A DNA stretch of 58,302 nt from Gymnopus androsaceus JB14 (Eukaryota > Basidiomycota > Agaricomycetes > Agaricales > Omphalotaceae). The notes beneath the pieces are model-generated. The model saw nothing but the letters and a program-made list of their open reading frames with translations, was not told the DNA's origin and did no database searches. Below, piece after piece: positions 58,228 to 58,302 of this stretch; position 1 is the first letter of the stretch, and every line of letters starts with the position of its first letter. Location of the stretch: contig ML769771.1 in NCBI GenBank assembly GCA_009733575.1, forward strand, positions 1 through 58,302. Direction: 5' to 3'. Position numbers and translations under genes: made by a program.

Positions 58228-58302
58228 ATCAAGTAGGAGCGAAAGGTCGGAGCGTGGGTTCTTGAGGTGTCTACTCGGCGCTAATCCCTTTTTTCCGCTC
58301 AG

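Overview
The window reads as nuclear DNA of an Agaricomycete-type basidiomycete. Genes are dense and cut by many 45-65 nt GT-AG introns. The recognisable families are typical of mushroom-forming fungi: multi-span DUF6533/6534-like membrane proteins, DUF4419 copies, a Tea1-like Kelch protein, a TKL-like kinase with an HGDIRGAN loop, indoleamine dioxygenase and a cyclase-family enzyme. Telomere-type TTAGGG-like blocks occur inside a foldback element. All calls come from reading the sequence by eye; no search was run.

Layout. 1.4-10.8 kb holds conserved genes that read only with frame breaks: a bestrophin-like channel (-), a Wee1-type kinase (-), RasGAP pieces (+), an unrecognised conserved protein (+) and a GYF-domain protein (+). 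An F-box/LRR remnant (-) follows at 11-12 kb. 12.9-16.3 kb is an intact 15-exon gene that joins a TKL-like kinase to a Tea1-like Kelch domain. 16.4-20.1 kb is repeat-rich: a palindrome array, a tRNA-derived SINE, a MITE, and a 1.5 kb foldback with telomere-like arms and a 28-bp minisatellite. 20.6-24.8 kb has an intact 7TM-type gene and then a TIR element lying exactly between a truncated indoleamine dioxygenase fragment and a truncated DUF4419 gene.

26.8-28.8 kb is a GH13 alpha-amylase gene with five single-base insertions. 29.3-33.1 kb is a DUF4419 cluster (fragment, pseudogene, intact copy). It is followed by a HAUS1-like coiled-coil gene (-), two tandem small secreted-protein paralogues (one broken by an 11-bp duplication), a tRNA-Asp and a long PSP1-domain gene. 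42-52.4 kb is dominated by non-autonomous elements (a MITE family with CATCAGCAAAACC ends, a 574-bp MITE, nested foldbacks, Helitron-like ends) around a DUF6534 gene. 54.4-55.8 kb is an intact secreted cyclase-family gene; a collapsed partial copy of its 3' end lies at 42.3 kb. The window ends in a zinc-finger/proline-rich ORF of the kind carried by basidiomycete DNA transposons, whose stop codon sits in a perfect 36-bp palindrome.

The main contrast is between genes that splice into clean frames (kinase-Kelch, 7TM, one DUF4419 copy, HAUS1-like, one secreted paralogue, cyclase) and genes interrupted by one-base indels (bestrophin, Wee1, RasGAP, GYF, amylase, one DUF4419 copy, PSP1 locally). 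Pseudogene decay and assembly error cannot be separated from this sequence alone. At least one lesion, the 11-bp tandem duplication, is not a typical base-calling error.
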